The position numbers and the translations under genes were made by a program. Under the pieces are notes generated by a model. The model did no database searches and was not told the DNA's origin. It saw only the letters and a program-made list of their open reading frames with translations. Shown in pieces: positions 25,703-37,600 of a stretch of 64,000 bases of DNA; positions within the stretch are counted from its first letter, which is position 1; each line of letters begins with the position of its first letter. The DNA is taken from the NCBI GenBank assembly GCA_020226215.1, contig CM035236.1:7073001-7137000 (forward strand), given 5' to 3'. The stretch comes from Sindora glabra. Lineage: Eukaryota; Streptophyta; Magnoliopsida; Fabales; Fabaceae.

Positions 25703-25968
25703 GGCTTCATTTATTTTGATAAAAAATATTTTATGTAAAATTAAGTTATAAAATATTAAAATGAGAAAAAATTTATTTATTTAATATTAAATATAAATTT
25801 TTTTGGAAAAGTAAATTCCTTTATTTTAAAAAAAATATTTTTTACTATTATGATTCTATATTTCATTTTTTTAACAATTAATACAAGCAACTTGTTATTC
25901 TTTTATTAATATATATGTAAATAATATTCTCCTATAAAAAATATTTTTTGATAAAATAAATGAAGTTT
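25703..25968. mobile_element. MITE-like element with terminal inverted repeats of about 30 bp
   Basis: The left end GGCTTCATTTATTTTGATAA and the right end, read in reverse complement (AACTTCATTTATTTTATCAA), match over about 30 bp. Both are followed by AAAAATATTTT. The length is about 266 bp, with no coding capacity. Flanks share a TTA/TAATTA word (before 25703 and after 25968), which could be the target duplication. Confidence 0.65.
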
Positions 25969-26084
25969 TAATTATTAGCTGATATTACCCAACATAAAAT
26001 AGATTATATACAATCAATTACTTTAATAATTAATTTTTTATTATTATACCAAACAAGAAGTAGAGCCGTTAAGGAAGTAATTTA

Positions 26085-26402
26085 GGGTATATTTGGATGT
26101 ACTCTTATTTTTCTATTTAGAGAAATTGTTTTTAAGAATTGTTTTAAATTTTTTTGAATTAAAAAAAATAGAGAGTGATTGGTTTTATAAATAAGTAAAT
26201 GTTTCATTTAACATCAAAATAAAAAAATTAAGAAAACATCTAAAAGATATTTTTATTGTATTCTTTTTAAATTATAGATTAAAGGTTATAATTTTTTTAA
26301 AGTAAATTATAAATATAGTTATCAAACAAGAATTTTTAATTTTAAAAAATATAAAAATAGATAACTATTTTAAAAAAAATACTAAAGAAACGAGCCTTTA
26401 AT
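26085..26402. mobile_element. Possible second MITE-like element
   Basis: The left edge TTAGGGTATATTTGGATG and the reverse complement of the right edge (TAAAGGCTCGTTTCTTTAG) are only loosely related. Both lead into AT-rich, partly complementary arms. It is typical of old plant MITEs, but the ends are not certain. Confidence 0.35.
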
Positions 26403-27084
26403 CTTTTAAATCTATCATCATAATTGTGTTGACTGCATGGAAGAACAAAAACACTGTAAAAATGATAATAATTCCTTTCAGCGTATAGAAACTGGATAAA
26501 TATACGTGCTCAAAAAGTTTTGTATTGACCTGAATTTTTATTTTTTTTATAAATATATTTTTTTAAACTTTTTTTCCGATAAAAAGCAACTCAAAAGCTT
26601 TTCCAATAAAAACCGTTTTACATTAATTTCTTTATTTATTATATAAAAATTACTATAAATTTGTAATTTTTACCAAAAAGTTACAAATTTGAGAAAAGTT
26701 ATGTTATCTCATCAACGGTTGCATTTTATTTTCATTAATTTTAAAAAGTTTCAAATTGAACTCATAAATTATAAAAAAACTTACAATTAATAACTATAAT
26801 CTACTCAATTACCTAAAATTACATAATTTTTTTTAAAAAAAATTAAATAAAAATCACAATATTATTATGTGTTGATTTATTATATCATTTTTCACATATT
26901 TTTTAAATTTTATAATTAATAAAAACTAAATTAAGTATATAAAATTTTAATTAAATAGTTAAAAATGAGTTGCAAAATTATGTTTAAAAATGATGTAATT
27001 AAATAACATACAATTGTGATTTTTTAAAAAAATTATATAATTTAATAAAATAATTAAATGAATGAATGGTGATTGTTGATTGTA

Positions 27085-27135
<51 letters not shown>

Positions 27136-27980
27136 GTTTGATCTCTAAATTTTTAAAATTTGTGGAGGTAAGAATACAACCATCTTAAAATTAGTGGAAG
27201 CAATTTACATTTTTCTCTACAAATTTTATATACAAAGTTATAATCTCTATAAACAAAATTAAAAAAATCACACATAAAACTCAATATATGCATTAATTAT
27301 TTTTGTTGGGGAGTTGCGAACTCTTTAATTAAATATATTTTAGATTCAAAAATATAAAATTCAGTATAAATCTTTAGAATTTGACGTATGAAATAATCAT
27401 CAATTAATAATAAAATTATAACATCTCTGGAATATGCAGGAAAAACGTAAGGGTGACAAGCATTCCCATCCCCTATAATTTGTAAAACAAATCACAAAGA
27501 AAACCAGAGAAAATTAAAAAAAGGGAAACTGTATAAACTTCTATAATTGTAAAAAAATTAAGAAAAGCTGCGCTCGTGCAACTTAAAAAAATAAAAAGAG
27601 TTAAACCAAATTTATTGTCCCCTCCGCCCAGTATATATGATGAAAAAAGCAGGCCAAAAGAGATGATAAAAACACAAGAGACAATGAGAAAGGAAGGAGA
27701 AAGAGACAAAAAAAAAAGGGCAACAAGCATAGCTTAAGTAGAAAGATATTGTGGGAGCCAAGCCACTTCTAAAAATTAGTCAAAATCATCGGACTTGGAG
27801 AGGAAGTACCTACAATTTCGGCTCCTGATTCGTTACCTCCTCCTGTCCTTCGCTTCAATGTAACAAAAATCTTCTCAAAACCATATCCACAAGCTATTCT
27901 TACCTTCGCAAACAAGTCAGAAACCCAAATCAATCCTTTCAATCCAGATTCCAGAAAGTTTCCAGTATTTTGAGACAGCA
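26403..27980. other. Intergenic sequence and promoter region of the membrane-protein gene
   Basis: AT-rich and non-coding. A (TA)n microsatellite occupies 27090-27133. A TATA-like site (AGTATATATGATG) at about 27630 precedes the start codon at 28034 by 400 bp and could drive the gene; the leader would then be 27660-28033. No upstream exon was recognised. Confidence 0.35.
27090..27133. repeat. (TA)n microsatellite
   Basis: About 22 uninterrupted TA units. Confidence 0.95.
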
Positions 27981-28033
27981 AATGTTGCCTTTTCCCTTTG
28001 CTAAAATTCCCAGAAAACTGTCTCTGCTATGCC

Positions 28034-31000
28034 ATGTCCAAACCCATCCATCGCTTGTTTTCTCTTCCTCTAATTTTGTTCCTAGTTTCCTCTTCTCTGT
28101 TTCAGACAAAATGTTTAGCGTCAGGGTCCTCTGTTCATCAACGGAGCTTCGAAAGACCTGATCCTCTGCGACATTTTAAAGATTACAATGGAGATTTTGA
28201 CGTTAGCAACAGGCATTACATGGCCGTAAGTTGTTTTCAATCATTTTTATATTCATATACCAAAAGAATAATGATTATCTTTTAGGCAAATTTAATGCAG
28301 TACTAGTTCAAAACAGATTAATCTGATTTTCCAAAATCAATAAGTAAAACTTCTAACAAACGAAGTAGTTGGCATTAATTAGTCAAAAACAGGACTCACA
28401 TGATAATTATGAATCTCAAAAGTTGTGAGACAGAGGAATTGAGATTGATTTTGCGTATTGATTGTCTGATACTTTTCAGTCTGCGGCATTTACAGGCGTG
28501 CATGGCTATGCAGTTGGTGGAATTTGGTTGTTATGTGGGCTGTTCTTTGGTTTCTTCATCCTTGTCAAATGCCTCTCTGGTGGCTCTGCCTCCTTACCAT
28601 TCAAAGATTGTTTGGACCCATATTATGTCTTGTTGTTCTTGCTTGTCCTCTTATTGACCTCTGCCGCCATGTGAGTGCCCAATGTTTAATGCTCCATTTT
28701 ATTTTAGCAGAAAATATCTTTCTATATAAATATAGTTATAAATTATTAAGATGGTAAAAAATGATTAATATAGAAGATAATTTATTTTTTTTTACTTGTC
28801 CTCTTTTTGTCAATGACTAATATGTTCAATGTTAAAATTTTCTTATGAAAATTATCTTCCAAAAACAAATGGAGCCTAAGAATGTTAATCGTGAGAGAGA
28901 CATTTTCCTTATATAACTTCTGAGGTCGCCGCTCACATTTTTCATGTCTGATTAATGGCTGCTGACAGAGTTGCCTCCGGTTTCGTGCTGGCCACAAGTC
29001 AGAATGTGCTGCGGAGGGCATTGAAGCTGAAGGACAGTGTTGTGAGTGCAGGGGACGACGCTTATGGGAGCCTTTGCAAAGTAATAAGAAATATGAAACA
29101 AATGCAGACCCTTTTGCTTCCATATGACCCAGAGATATCTGAAAGTTTGAACTCCACCATTAATAATCTCAGAACAGATTCGCGGGTGATCCGTCGATTT
29201 ATTGACAGAACTAATGATTCAATTGACAAACCCATTCATACATCGTAAGCGCAACTTGCTTTTCCTGCAATAAACTAATATTGGCTCCCATGTCATGTCC
29301 AAATATTAATTTGATTTAGTGATCATACGCATTATATGTGTCATAGGTACGTAGTACATATCATCACTGTTAGTACCAACCTAGTACTGTTGATCGCAGC
29401 GCTGGGTAAGTTTTTATTCACTGCCTTTTTTTTTTTTTTTTTGAATTTTGTTCTAATAGTTGGCTGCTTTGGTTAAGTTCTGCTGCTGCTGCATTGGCGC
29501 CCTGGATTTATCATGTAAGCTATTTTGATCTTAATTATCTTAACTGTCATTAGTATTTCTGTTCTGAGTTCCGCTGTGAGTGACTGGAACTTCCTTTGGT
29601 TTCAGAATTATTTTTTGCTGTTGGATTCTAACGAGCATGTTCTGGGTTCTGACTGGTTTTGATTTTTTTCTTAACACGTAAGTACATGAAATCTTCGCGC
29701 GCAAGTTAAAAAAAAAAAAAAAAGGTAGAATCATTGGACCATTAATTTTTCAACTATAATTCAATTTTAGAATTGTTGATGCAGTTTTGCAGCTGATGCA
29801 TGCTTTGCTTTTGAAGACTTTGAACAAAACCCCAAAAACAGTAGCTTGGGCTCCATGTTACCCTGCATGAATGAGACATCCTCAAGCAAATTGATAGCTA
29901 GGATAGGCTTACAAATCCACACTTTCATATCTAAGGTTTAGAACCTGACATTCACTCGGAGAGTGTTCCATTTTTCTTGTAGGGTTTTGGTCTGACACAT
30001 CGGCTTCTTTCTGTCTCAGTTGAATTCTAATATGTCGGTGATATTCCGGCTATTAGGAGTTGATAAAGAAAGTGAAGAATCAATAGGAGATGTAAAGATT
30101 TGTGACCCATTCTCAAAGGCACCTGATTACATCTACAATCCAAAGAGCTGCCCTCAAGATACCATTTGGGTTAGCGACCTACAAAATGTAAGTCACTCAT
30201 CAAGGTAACAATGGACCAAAAAATTTTTTATTGCTACGTTGACATTGAAAACTTAATGCTACTCTTAAATAAATATTGTGTCAAGTGTTCTATTTTTCCA
30301 ATTCAACTATCTAATCTAATAAAAAATCAATTATTTTTGATAAAAAAATAAGTTATTTTTTAAAATATTAGATTGCTGAATTCAAAAAATAATATTAAAA
30401 AATCTTCCCATTGCACTAAGTTAGTAGACTAGTAGTATTGTGAAAATTTTTCAACATACACTTGAAAATTTTCTTATTCACGACAAGGGATTCTTGCAAA
30501 AATCATATATATACAAGTTGTGTATACTAAATCAATCAACTCATTGCTTCACTAAATTGCGGGTGAGATATTTTCTTCAAGGTGATTCTTGCGATAGATT
30601 CTGTCTACATAAATCATATAAACTAAATAAATCACCTCATTGCTTTCATTAAAAAGTAGGTGTAAGATTGTCATCAATAGAGTTCCTCCTCGTTCATAAT
30701 CAAAACTAGTAGACTACTGTTGAGGGATCTAAATTTATTTTAACTATCGACTTGTAGATATTTGGAGGATTTTTATGCCCCAAAAAGGACAGTGCAGAAG
30801 AATGCAAAAAGGACGGGAAATTTCTGTCAGAGACAACCTACGACATGGCTCGAGCTTATAGCACATCAGTTCAGGATATGCTGGACGTATATCCAGATTT
30901 GCAGAGTCTTCTAAAATGCACCTCTGTGAAAAATGAAGTTTCTGAGATTTTGTTGCATCAATGCAAGCCCCTTAGAGCTTCAACTAAAATGTTGTGGTCA

Positions 31001-31123
31001 TTTATGCTTTCTCTCTCCGTTATTATGGTGGGTTTGGTATTAGTATGGCTAGCAGAGGTATTTCTGGGCTGGGGAAAATATATTTCTCTATGTACTAATA
31101 CTGTCTGGCCTTGGATTAGATAG
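28034..31123 (+). CDS. Plant multi-pass membrane protein of unknown function, nine exons
   Basis: Exons: 28034-28225, 28480-28670, 28969-29244, 29347-29405, 29478-29514, 29606-29677, 29785-29935, 30020-30187 and 30758-31123. Together 1512 bp (503 aa plus stop), all phases agree and all introns are GT..AG. The start at 28034 gives MSKPIHRLFSLPLILFLVSS, a clear signal peptide; an upstream in-frame ATG at 27998 is less likely. Predicted membrane spans are at about residues 76-97, 111-135, 222-246, 250-277 and 460-482. A helical loop (136-220) joins spans 2 and 3, and a cysteine-containing loop of about 180 residues (278-459) precedes the last span. The layout fits a plant-specific family annotated only as transmembrane proteins (AT2G12400/AT2G25270 type, from memory). 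Function is not known to me. The gene looks intact. The last exon may instead be spliced at 31058-31119, giving a different tail. Confidence 0.85.
28691..28875. mobile_element. MITE-like element in intron 2 of the membrane-protein gene
   Basis: The left end GCTCCATTT at 28691 is matched by AAATGGAGC at 28867-28875. The arms continue with related sequence (TTATTTTAGCAGAAAATATC against TGTTTTTGGAAGATAATTTTC in reverse complement). The length is about 185 bp. The termini resemble those of the element at 25703, so both may belong to one family. It lies wholly within the intron and does not touch splice sites. Confidence 0.65.
30188..30757 (+). other. Long intron 8 with an internal direct repeat
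   Basis: The largest intron of the gene (570 bp). It holds two related stretches of roughly 90 bp spacing: ACTAAATCAATCAACTCATT near 30526 and ACTAAATAAATCACCTCATT near 30619, each preceded by a GATTCTTGC word. Confidence 0.6.
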
Positions 31124-31188
31124 GGAATTTCATTTACTTCCAGAAGATCCGCCAATTAGAAAATTCTTCAAAGGAAGCTATGGTATAG

Positions 31189-34100
31189 GGGGTTATACTT
31201 TTCTATTCTTTTAAATTTTCATATATCAATGTTAAAAAAGAAGGAAAATTGCAATTCATGCAAGTCGCAAGACAAGCAATGGAAACTAATGTAGAAAAAT
31301 GGAAGTAATTGTGCAAATGTGCATATTTTATGTTTTTATCATAAATAAGTGTGAATTCTTGGGTTTGTCATCATTTCATTGTAAAATTTCATTGGAAAAG
31401 ATTTTCTTTCGTATTACCATTTTATTTTATCACTATATTTGGTGTAATAGTGATAATGTTAACTTAGAGGTAATAACCTATGCTAATGTTAGGGTAATAA
31501 TCTATGCTAATATAGAGGGGATCGGTGCGTTCTCAACTCTATTTTTTTTTTTAAAAAAAATCAAATATAAATTACATATATTTAATAAGTAAAGGATTAT
31601 ATAATAATTTTTATTTATTTAAAACAAAATAACTACACATTAAATAAGAAGTGATGGATAATTACTCTACTTAAATATATAAATTATTTTTATATATATT
31701 TTTCTCTTAAAAATCTTAAAATCAAATTGATAACAAAAAATCACTCAAATATTAATAGATATTAAATAAAATTAATACAATATTTATAAAATCAAATTTA
31801 ACTGGATAAATAAGAATTTTACGTAGAACTTACTTCTTAATTCTAAAGATAGGACTAATTAATATTTACAAAATTAATTTTTTAGAAAATATTATAATAT
31901 ATAAAATTATTTTATATTTATTTCAATAATTTTTATGATTAATTATATAAAATAGAAATATGAAATGTTTTAACTCCTCTAACACCATGTGCAGAACAAT
32001 ACATAATAAAGTACGTTCAAAGATGTTTTCTCATTTAAAGAAGTTGTATATTAATGAAGATACTCTATTTTTTTTCATTAATTATAATGAAGGCATGTAT
32101 GATTAAACAAATTAAATTACATTAAATGTATTGTAAATTAATCATATATTTAATTACAAATTTAAATATAATTTAAAATAATTTTAAATTAAAATCATAA
32201 TTAAATACATCTGAATTATAGCCACAATTTTTTACCAAAAAAATTATAAAAGTAGTTTCATACAATACAATTTAAGAAAAAAAATACATTTACAATACTT
32301 ATAAATCTCATCTATGAAAATTAAAGTTAAATACAAACTATATGTTGAATATTTTTATATAACGATAATTAATATATAACACAAGGAAAAACAAAATGAA
32401 AAAAATTATGGTTGAGAAAAAAATATAAAACAAATATAGTGCGCTAAGTTTTATGGTACCTCAAAAGTTTTAAAATTTAAAATGATGTGATAATTTAAAA
32501 AATTATTAAATTCAAATTATTTGATCATATTCATTAAAATATAAATAGTTATAATTAAATAATTTTAATTTAATAATTTTAAAATTAATTATATTATTTT
32601 AAAATTTAAAATTCTTAAAGTTTAAAGTCATTTAACTTGATTCTTTAGTATATAATTTGAATTTTATTCAATATAAAAAATTATCCAACATACTAATAAA
32701 AAATTGAATTTAACTGATTTCTATAAATATCAAAATTTATGCTTATTTTATATTTTATTATATAATCATAAATAATCACATAATTATCATATTATATTAA
32801 CATGAAGATTTATTTTATTAAATATATTATCAATATGTAAAAGTAATTGTAAATATATTAATTACTATTGATTATATTAACATAAAATCATTACATATAT
32901 CTTCATAATTTATTGATTGTAATAGGATGATGAATGAGACTGATTAAATTATATTTTAATTTTTATTTAATTTTAAATTTATTTATTTATTAAACAAGTT
33001 CTTCTATAATCAAATATTTAATAAATATTACAATCACTTAAGAATGTAAATATAAAAATTTTAATCAAATATAAATTTAATAAAAAAATTAATTAAATAA
33101 ATATTATATAAAATTATATATTAGGATAAAAGTACTTTTTAATAATTAGTTTAAGTAAAATTTAATTTGAAATTATTTTATAGAATTTTATATTTTCAGT
33201 CATCATTAATGACCTACCAATTAAATTTCAGATATCATATTAAATATAATGAGCCAATACTTTCAATTTTACTTTTTTCCCTATATTTTAATTGTTTTCT
33301 ATGATTTTTTATAAAATTTTATATTAATTATATAATATATTTTTAATGTTATTGATGAACAAGAAGTTAATTCATTAAAATATGAAAATAACTAAAAATT
33401 TTATTATATGTAGAAAATTTGTAGTAGTTTTCAATAACATAGTAAGTGATATTACAAAATTTTGTTACATTATTTTAACACATTAAAATAAAAAATTTTA
33501 TTGAGTAAATTGATTCTTAATTTTCAAAATTTAAATTGATTTATTGATGTTATGAAGAAAAAAATTTTGCAATATTATTTATAATCTATTTTTAAATTAT
33601 GAAAAATTATTAAATTGTTTTTACTAAAAATAATAATTTACGATCATATATGCTTTTTTTAATAATATGACTCCTTTTATATAAAATTTTTTCATTAATA
33701 ATAGAATATATGTAATTTAATATTAATAGTACTAAATAATTATATTTTTTTAATTTTTTAGTTGCAAATGAATGGAGATTAAGAAAAGGAAAAAATGTGA
33801 AAGCTTTTTGGAAAAAAATAAAAAAAATATTATTAAGGTATGTGATTAATAAATACAAAAAGTAAGTGGATCAGGAGAATTTTATTTTATTATCTTACTT
33901 AAATAATAAATAATTTAGGTTTTACAAAAAAAAGTATAAATGGAAAGTGTTTATAAATTACTTTCAGTTAATATATCTATATCCAAACTTTTAAACCAGA
34001 TACCATAGAATTGTCCAAAAGATTTAGATCCATCGATCTCTACGTGTCATCCTACTTCATCATTTCACCTCCATTGTTGGTCTCCCATTTTTCTCATTCA

Positions 34101-35215
34101 TCGACTCCTACTGTGTTGGCTTCAAAATAACCCTTTCTTTGAAAAAATAGCAACATTGGTAGTAATTCAATAAAACGTGAAATATAAGATATACGTTGAA
34201 ATTCCAAGATCAATACCTTTTTACTAATTTTGAACAGTATTTCTGCATTGCTTTGTTGACGAAAAAGAGTTGATATTAGTTGTGTAAGAGCAGTAGATTA
34301 AGTTGAGGGCTTAATTAGAAGTCACTCTAAAGTAATTCTTTAGAATTGCACAGTTGGATATTGCTTTTCCACTTTCATTTTTTTCCCTATGGATCTCTAG
34401 TATTTGACAATCACATAAAATCTTGATTAATTTGAAATTAAGCCAAATTAAATTCCATTTTAAGAAATAAAAAATTTTCAATGTCTATTTTTTTATTCAC
34501 AAAATTTGAATTCAAATTTTTTTAAAAGAATTGGGTTCTTAATCATTCAAACCAACAATTTTTTTCTTATTTAACATGATGATTATGATACATGTGTTAT
34601 TTAATGGCAAATTTTATTATGTATTGGATTTTATTTAATGCATGCATGAATTAATTAATTTTGTTAGAAAGTTATGAATTCTTAGATTAAATATCTTTAT
34701 TAAAAAATATAAAATTTAATGCATATTATTAGATTCAACAAATTAAATAAAATTATACGAAAGAACTCACTTTGGTTGATAAATGTGCTTACTTTTTTGC
34801 GAACCTTTGCACTAGCTGTGTTGGGCAAATCTATGCGTGGCAATGGAGCAGCACGATGAAGAAGGCAATCAGGATGTATGAGAATTAGATAGGCAGAGGG
34901 ACGAGAAGATAACGAGGGAGAATGAAAAGAAAAGAAATGAAAAAAAATAAAAGGTTAAATTATGATTTTCATTTCTTTATTTAGATATATAAAATTATAT
35001 AAAAGAGGATAATAGAATTAAATAGAAATATATAACTAATTAATATATATTTTTACAAATTTATTATTTTTAAAAATAGTAATTTATTAATAATTTTATA
35101 ATTAATTTAAAAAAAACTACTACAGAATTACAATTTTTTGTTGGCAGATAGACATTAGTAAAAAGATGGGGTGATATTTTTAGAATTATTGAAATTAATA
35201 AAATGATGGTTAGCA
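31189..35215. other. AT-rich intergenic sequence
   Basis: No gene was recognised on either strand. Two short islands of higher GC (34015-34135 and 34790-34920) stand out but carry no frame I can assign. Confidence 0.45.
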
Positions 35216-35835
35216 AATATAACCAAAATCTATTTTAATGTTATAACATTTTTTAAATTCTTGAGAAAATTAAGTAAATAGTTTTTTACTTAACTAACAT
35301 TATAGTATATATGACATTTGAAGATTACTAGAAAAATAAAAAAATTAAAACATTAATTTTAAAATTAATTCATATTTATGTGAATGGTATAATATTTTTG
35401 AAATTATTAAAAATTTAAAATGATAATTTTTTACTTAACTGATATCATAATGTATGATACTTAAATGTTGATGAAAAAATGAAGAAACTTAATATGTTAG
35501 TTTTAATATTAACTAATATATGTTTGATATAACAACATTTTTAAAATTATTAAAAGCAAAAAGAACAAGTTTGTTGCACTAGTTAATATGTCAATTTTTT
35601 ACTTAATCAACATCATCATATGTGGTATTTAAATATTGCTGAAAAAATAAGAAAACTTAAGATACTGATTTTAGAATTAACTAATATCTATTTAGATAAT
35701 AACTTTTTGAAATTATTAGAAAATTTAAGAAGTTAATTTTTTACTTTACTAATGCTTGATATTGTTAAGAAAATGAGAAAAACTTAAGATGATAGTTTTA
35801 GAATTAATTAATGTCTAAATGTATTGCAAAAGTTT
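35216..35835. repeat. Degenerate tandem repeat, about four units of 140-170 bp
   Basis: The phrase AATTTTTTACTTAACT (with variants) recurs near 35282, 35424, 35592 and 35732. It is followed each time by a TAATAT.AT.AT.TATGAT word and, further on, by GAAAA.T.A..AAACTTAA.AT and TTTTA.AATTAA.TAAT. The units have diverged substantially. Confidence 0.65.
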
Positions 35836-36380
35836 CGTAAAAAGCCTAGACGTAATGACATTTTTGTTTTGTAAATACAGTATATTTTATTTTTTTTATT
35901 ATCACTCTCATTCTTTTTTTTATTTATTTTTAAGCTCAATTCCCATTTTTATCTAACTCCTTTTGTAGAATCTTAGATATCTATCCATTCTCCACCACAC
36001 GTTAATGAACTCCTAATACTTCTTCAATTAACACCAAATACGAAGCAAAGGTCTTAATATTCTAGGCTATTGGTTCAAACCATAAGAAATATCTTTCTTA
36101 CCATTATTTATTAAATCTTTACCTTTTCAATTTTTTGCATATGTTTTTTTAGAAATTTTTATTTATATTTTCTTTGTATAACTTTTAAAATTGTATTTAA
36201 GTCTTAGATGCTTATTATGTATTGATAAAATATTATAATAAAGATTGAAATTGGTTGAACAATAATTATAGATGAAGAAAAAGTGAAAAGAAGTTTATAA
36301 AAATAATCATTTTTCATAATTCTAGGAAAGGCAAAATGTTTTTAACCTTAGGCAAATGGATTAATTTAAAAATTTATATA
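35836..36380. other. AT-rich sequence without recognised gene
   Basis: No coding potential was seen. Confidence 0.4.
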
Positions 36381-36385
36381 AAATT

Positions 36386-37050
36386 TACCCTAAATAGATA
36401 ATTAAGCACGAAGTTATGACTTTTTAAAATTTTTAACTCAAAATATATTTTTTTGGTTGGATATTTAATTTATTCAATTTTGACTATAAATATTCTAGGG
36501 AAGAAGCTAAAAACTAATGATAAAAAATATTAGGCAAATATTTTAGGTATTTTTTTACAAAAAAAATACAAAATGTAAAAAAAATAAATTATTTAAAAAA
36601 GATATTGAATTTTAGTAAAAAATTAATTTGATAAATATTTTTCATGCCAATTATATAATTGATGTCATAATAATAAATATACAACAACACTTGATAACAA
36701 TAAATTGATATACAATTTACCTTAAATAGATAACTAAGCACGAAATTATGACTTTTCAAAATTTTTAATTTAAAATATATATTTTTGGTTGGATATTAAA
36801 TTTATTTAATTTTGATTACAAATATTCTAAGGAAGAAGCTAAAAACTAATGATAAAAAAATATTAGGCAAACATTTTAGGTCTTTTTTTTATAAAAAATA
36901 ATACAAAATGTAAAAAAATAAAATATTTAAAAAAGATATTGAATTTTTGTAAAAAAAAAAATTAACTTGAATAAATATTTTTCACGTCAGTTATATAACT
37001 AATGTCATAGCAATTAATATACAATGATGCTTGATAAGACATGAGTCAAG
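36386..37050. repeat. Tandem duplication, period about 332 bp
   Basis: The copies begin TACCCTAAATAGATAA (36386) and TACCTTAAATAGATAA (36718). They share, in order, AAGCACGAA.TTATGACTTT, TTTTGGTTGGATAT, GGAAGAAGCTAAAAACTAAT, ATTAGGCAAA and AAAAAAGATATTGAATTTT. They end at about 36717 and 37045. Two copies only. Confidence 0.88.
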
Positions 37051-37249
37051 TATTAATTGAAAATTAACATGTAAACTATTAAGTACCCAAGGTCAATAAC
37101 TATTCTATAGTAATGAAAATATCTCTTTCCAAGTTTTGCTTTTAAAAAATTTCTCACTCTAAAAAAATTATCTATGAAAATGATATGATAAGTAAATATA
37201 CAATAATATTATAATTCCTATTTAAAAGATTTATGAAATTATTATCTTA

Positions 37250-37600
37250 GGTTAACTTAATATAATTCTTTTTTGACTAATGCCCTCACTACTTTCATAA
37301 ATTTGATAAATCACATATTCAAGTCATATTTAGATAAAATCATCATTATCTTTATAGATGATATTTTATTGTACTCCAAAAGCAAGAAAGGAGTATGTTC
37401 AACATCTTCAAGTAGTTTTGTAAACTTTACAAAAACATCAACTAAATGCAAAGTTTCCAAATGTGAATTTTGAACTACCAATGTTACTTTCCTAGGGCAT
37501 ATGGTAACATAAGAAGGAGTTTAGGTGAATTCTCAGAAAGTTGAAGCAGTAAAGAACTAGCCAATGCCATTATCAATTATAGAAATTTTTTTGACACAAA
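37250..37600 (+). pseudogene. Ty3/Gypsy (chromovirus) reverse-transcriptase fragment
   Basis: In the plus frame from 37273: TNALTTFINLINHIFKSYLD, then IIIIFIDDILLYSKSKK. A frameshift follows, after which the sequence reads HLQVVL.TLQKHQLNAKF and, after another, KVEAVKN.PMP. This is the palm and connection of a chromovirus reverse transcriptase; FIDD contains the catalytic aspartate pair. The segment is cut off near 37600, just before the GLAGYYR motif, where sequence from a minus-strand element begins. Confidence 0.85.

Noticed and set aside
27769..28161. Alternative frames over exon 1 of the membrane-protein gene (27970 plus, 27769 minus)
   Set aside because: Only the frame starting at 28034/27998 continues in phase through all nine exons and gives a signal peptide.
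35216..35835. CRISPR-like repeat spacing
   Set aside because: Units are long, diverged and not separated by unique spacers of constant size; this is a plant nuclear tandem repeat.
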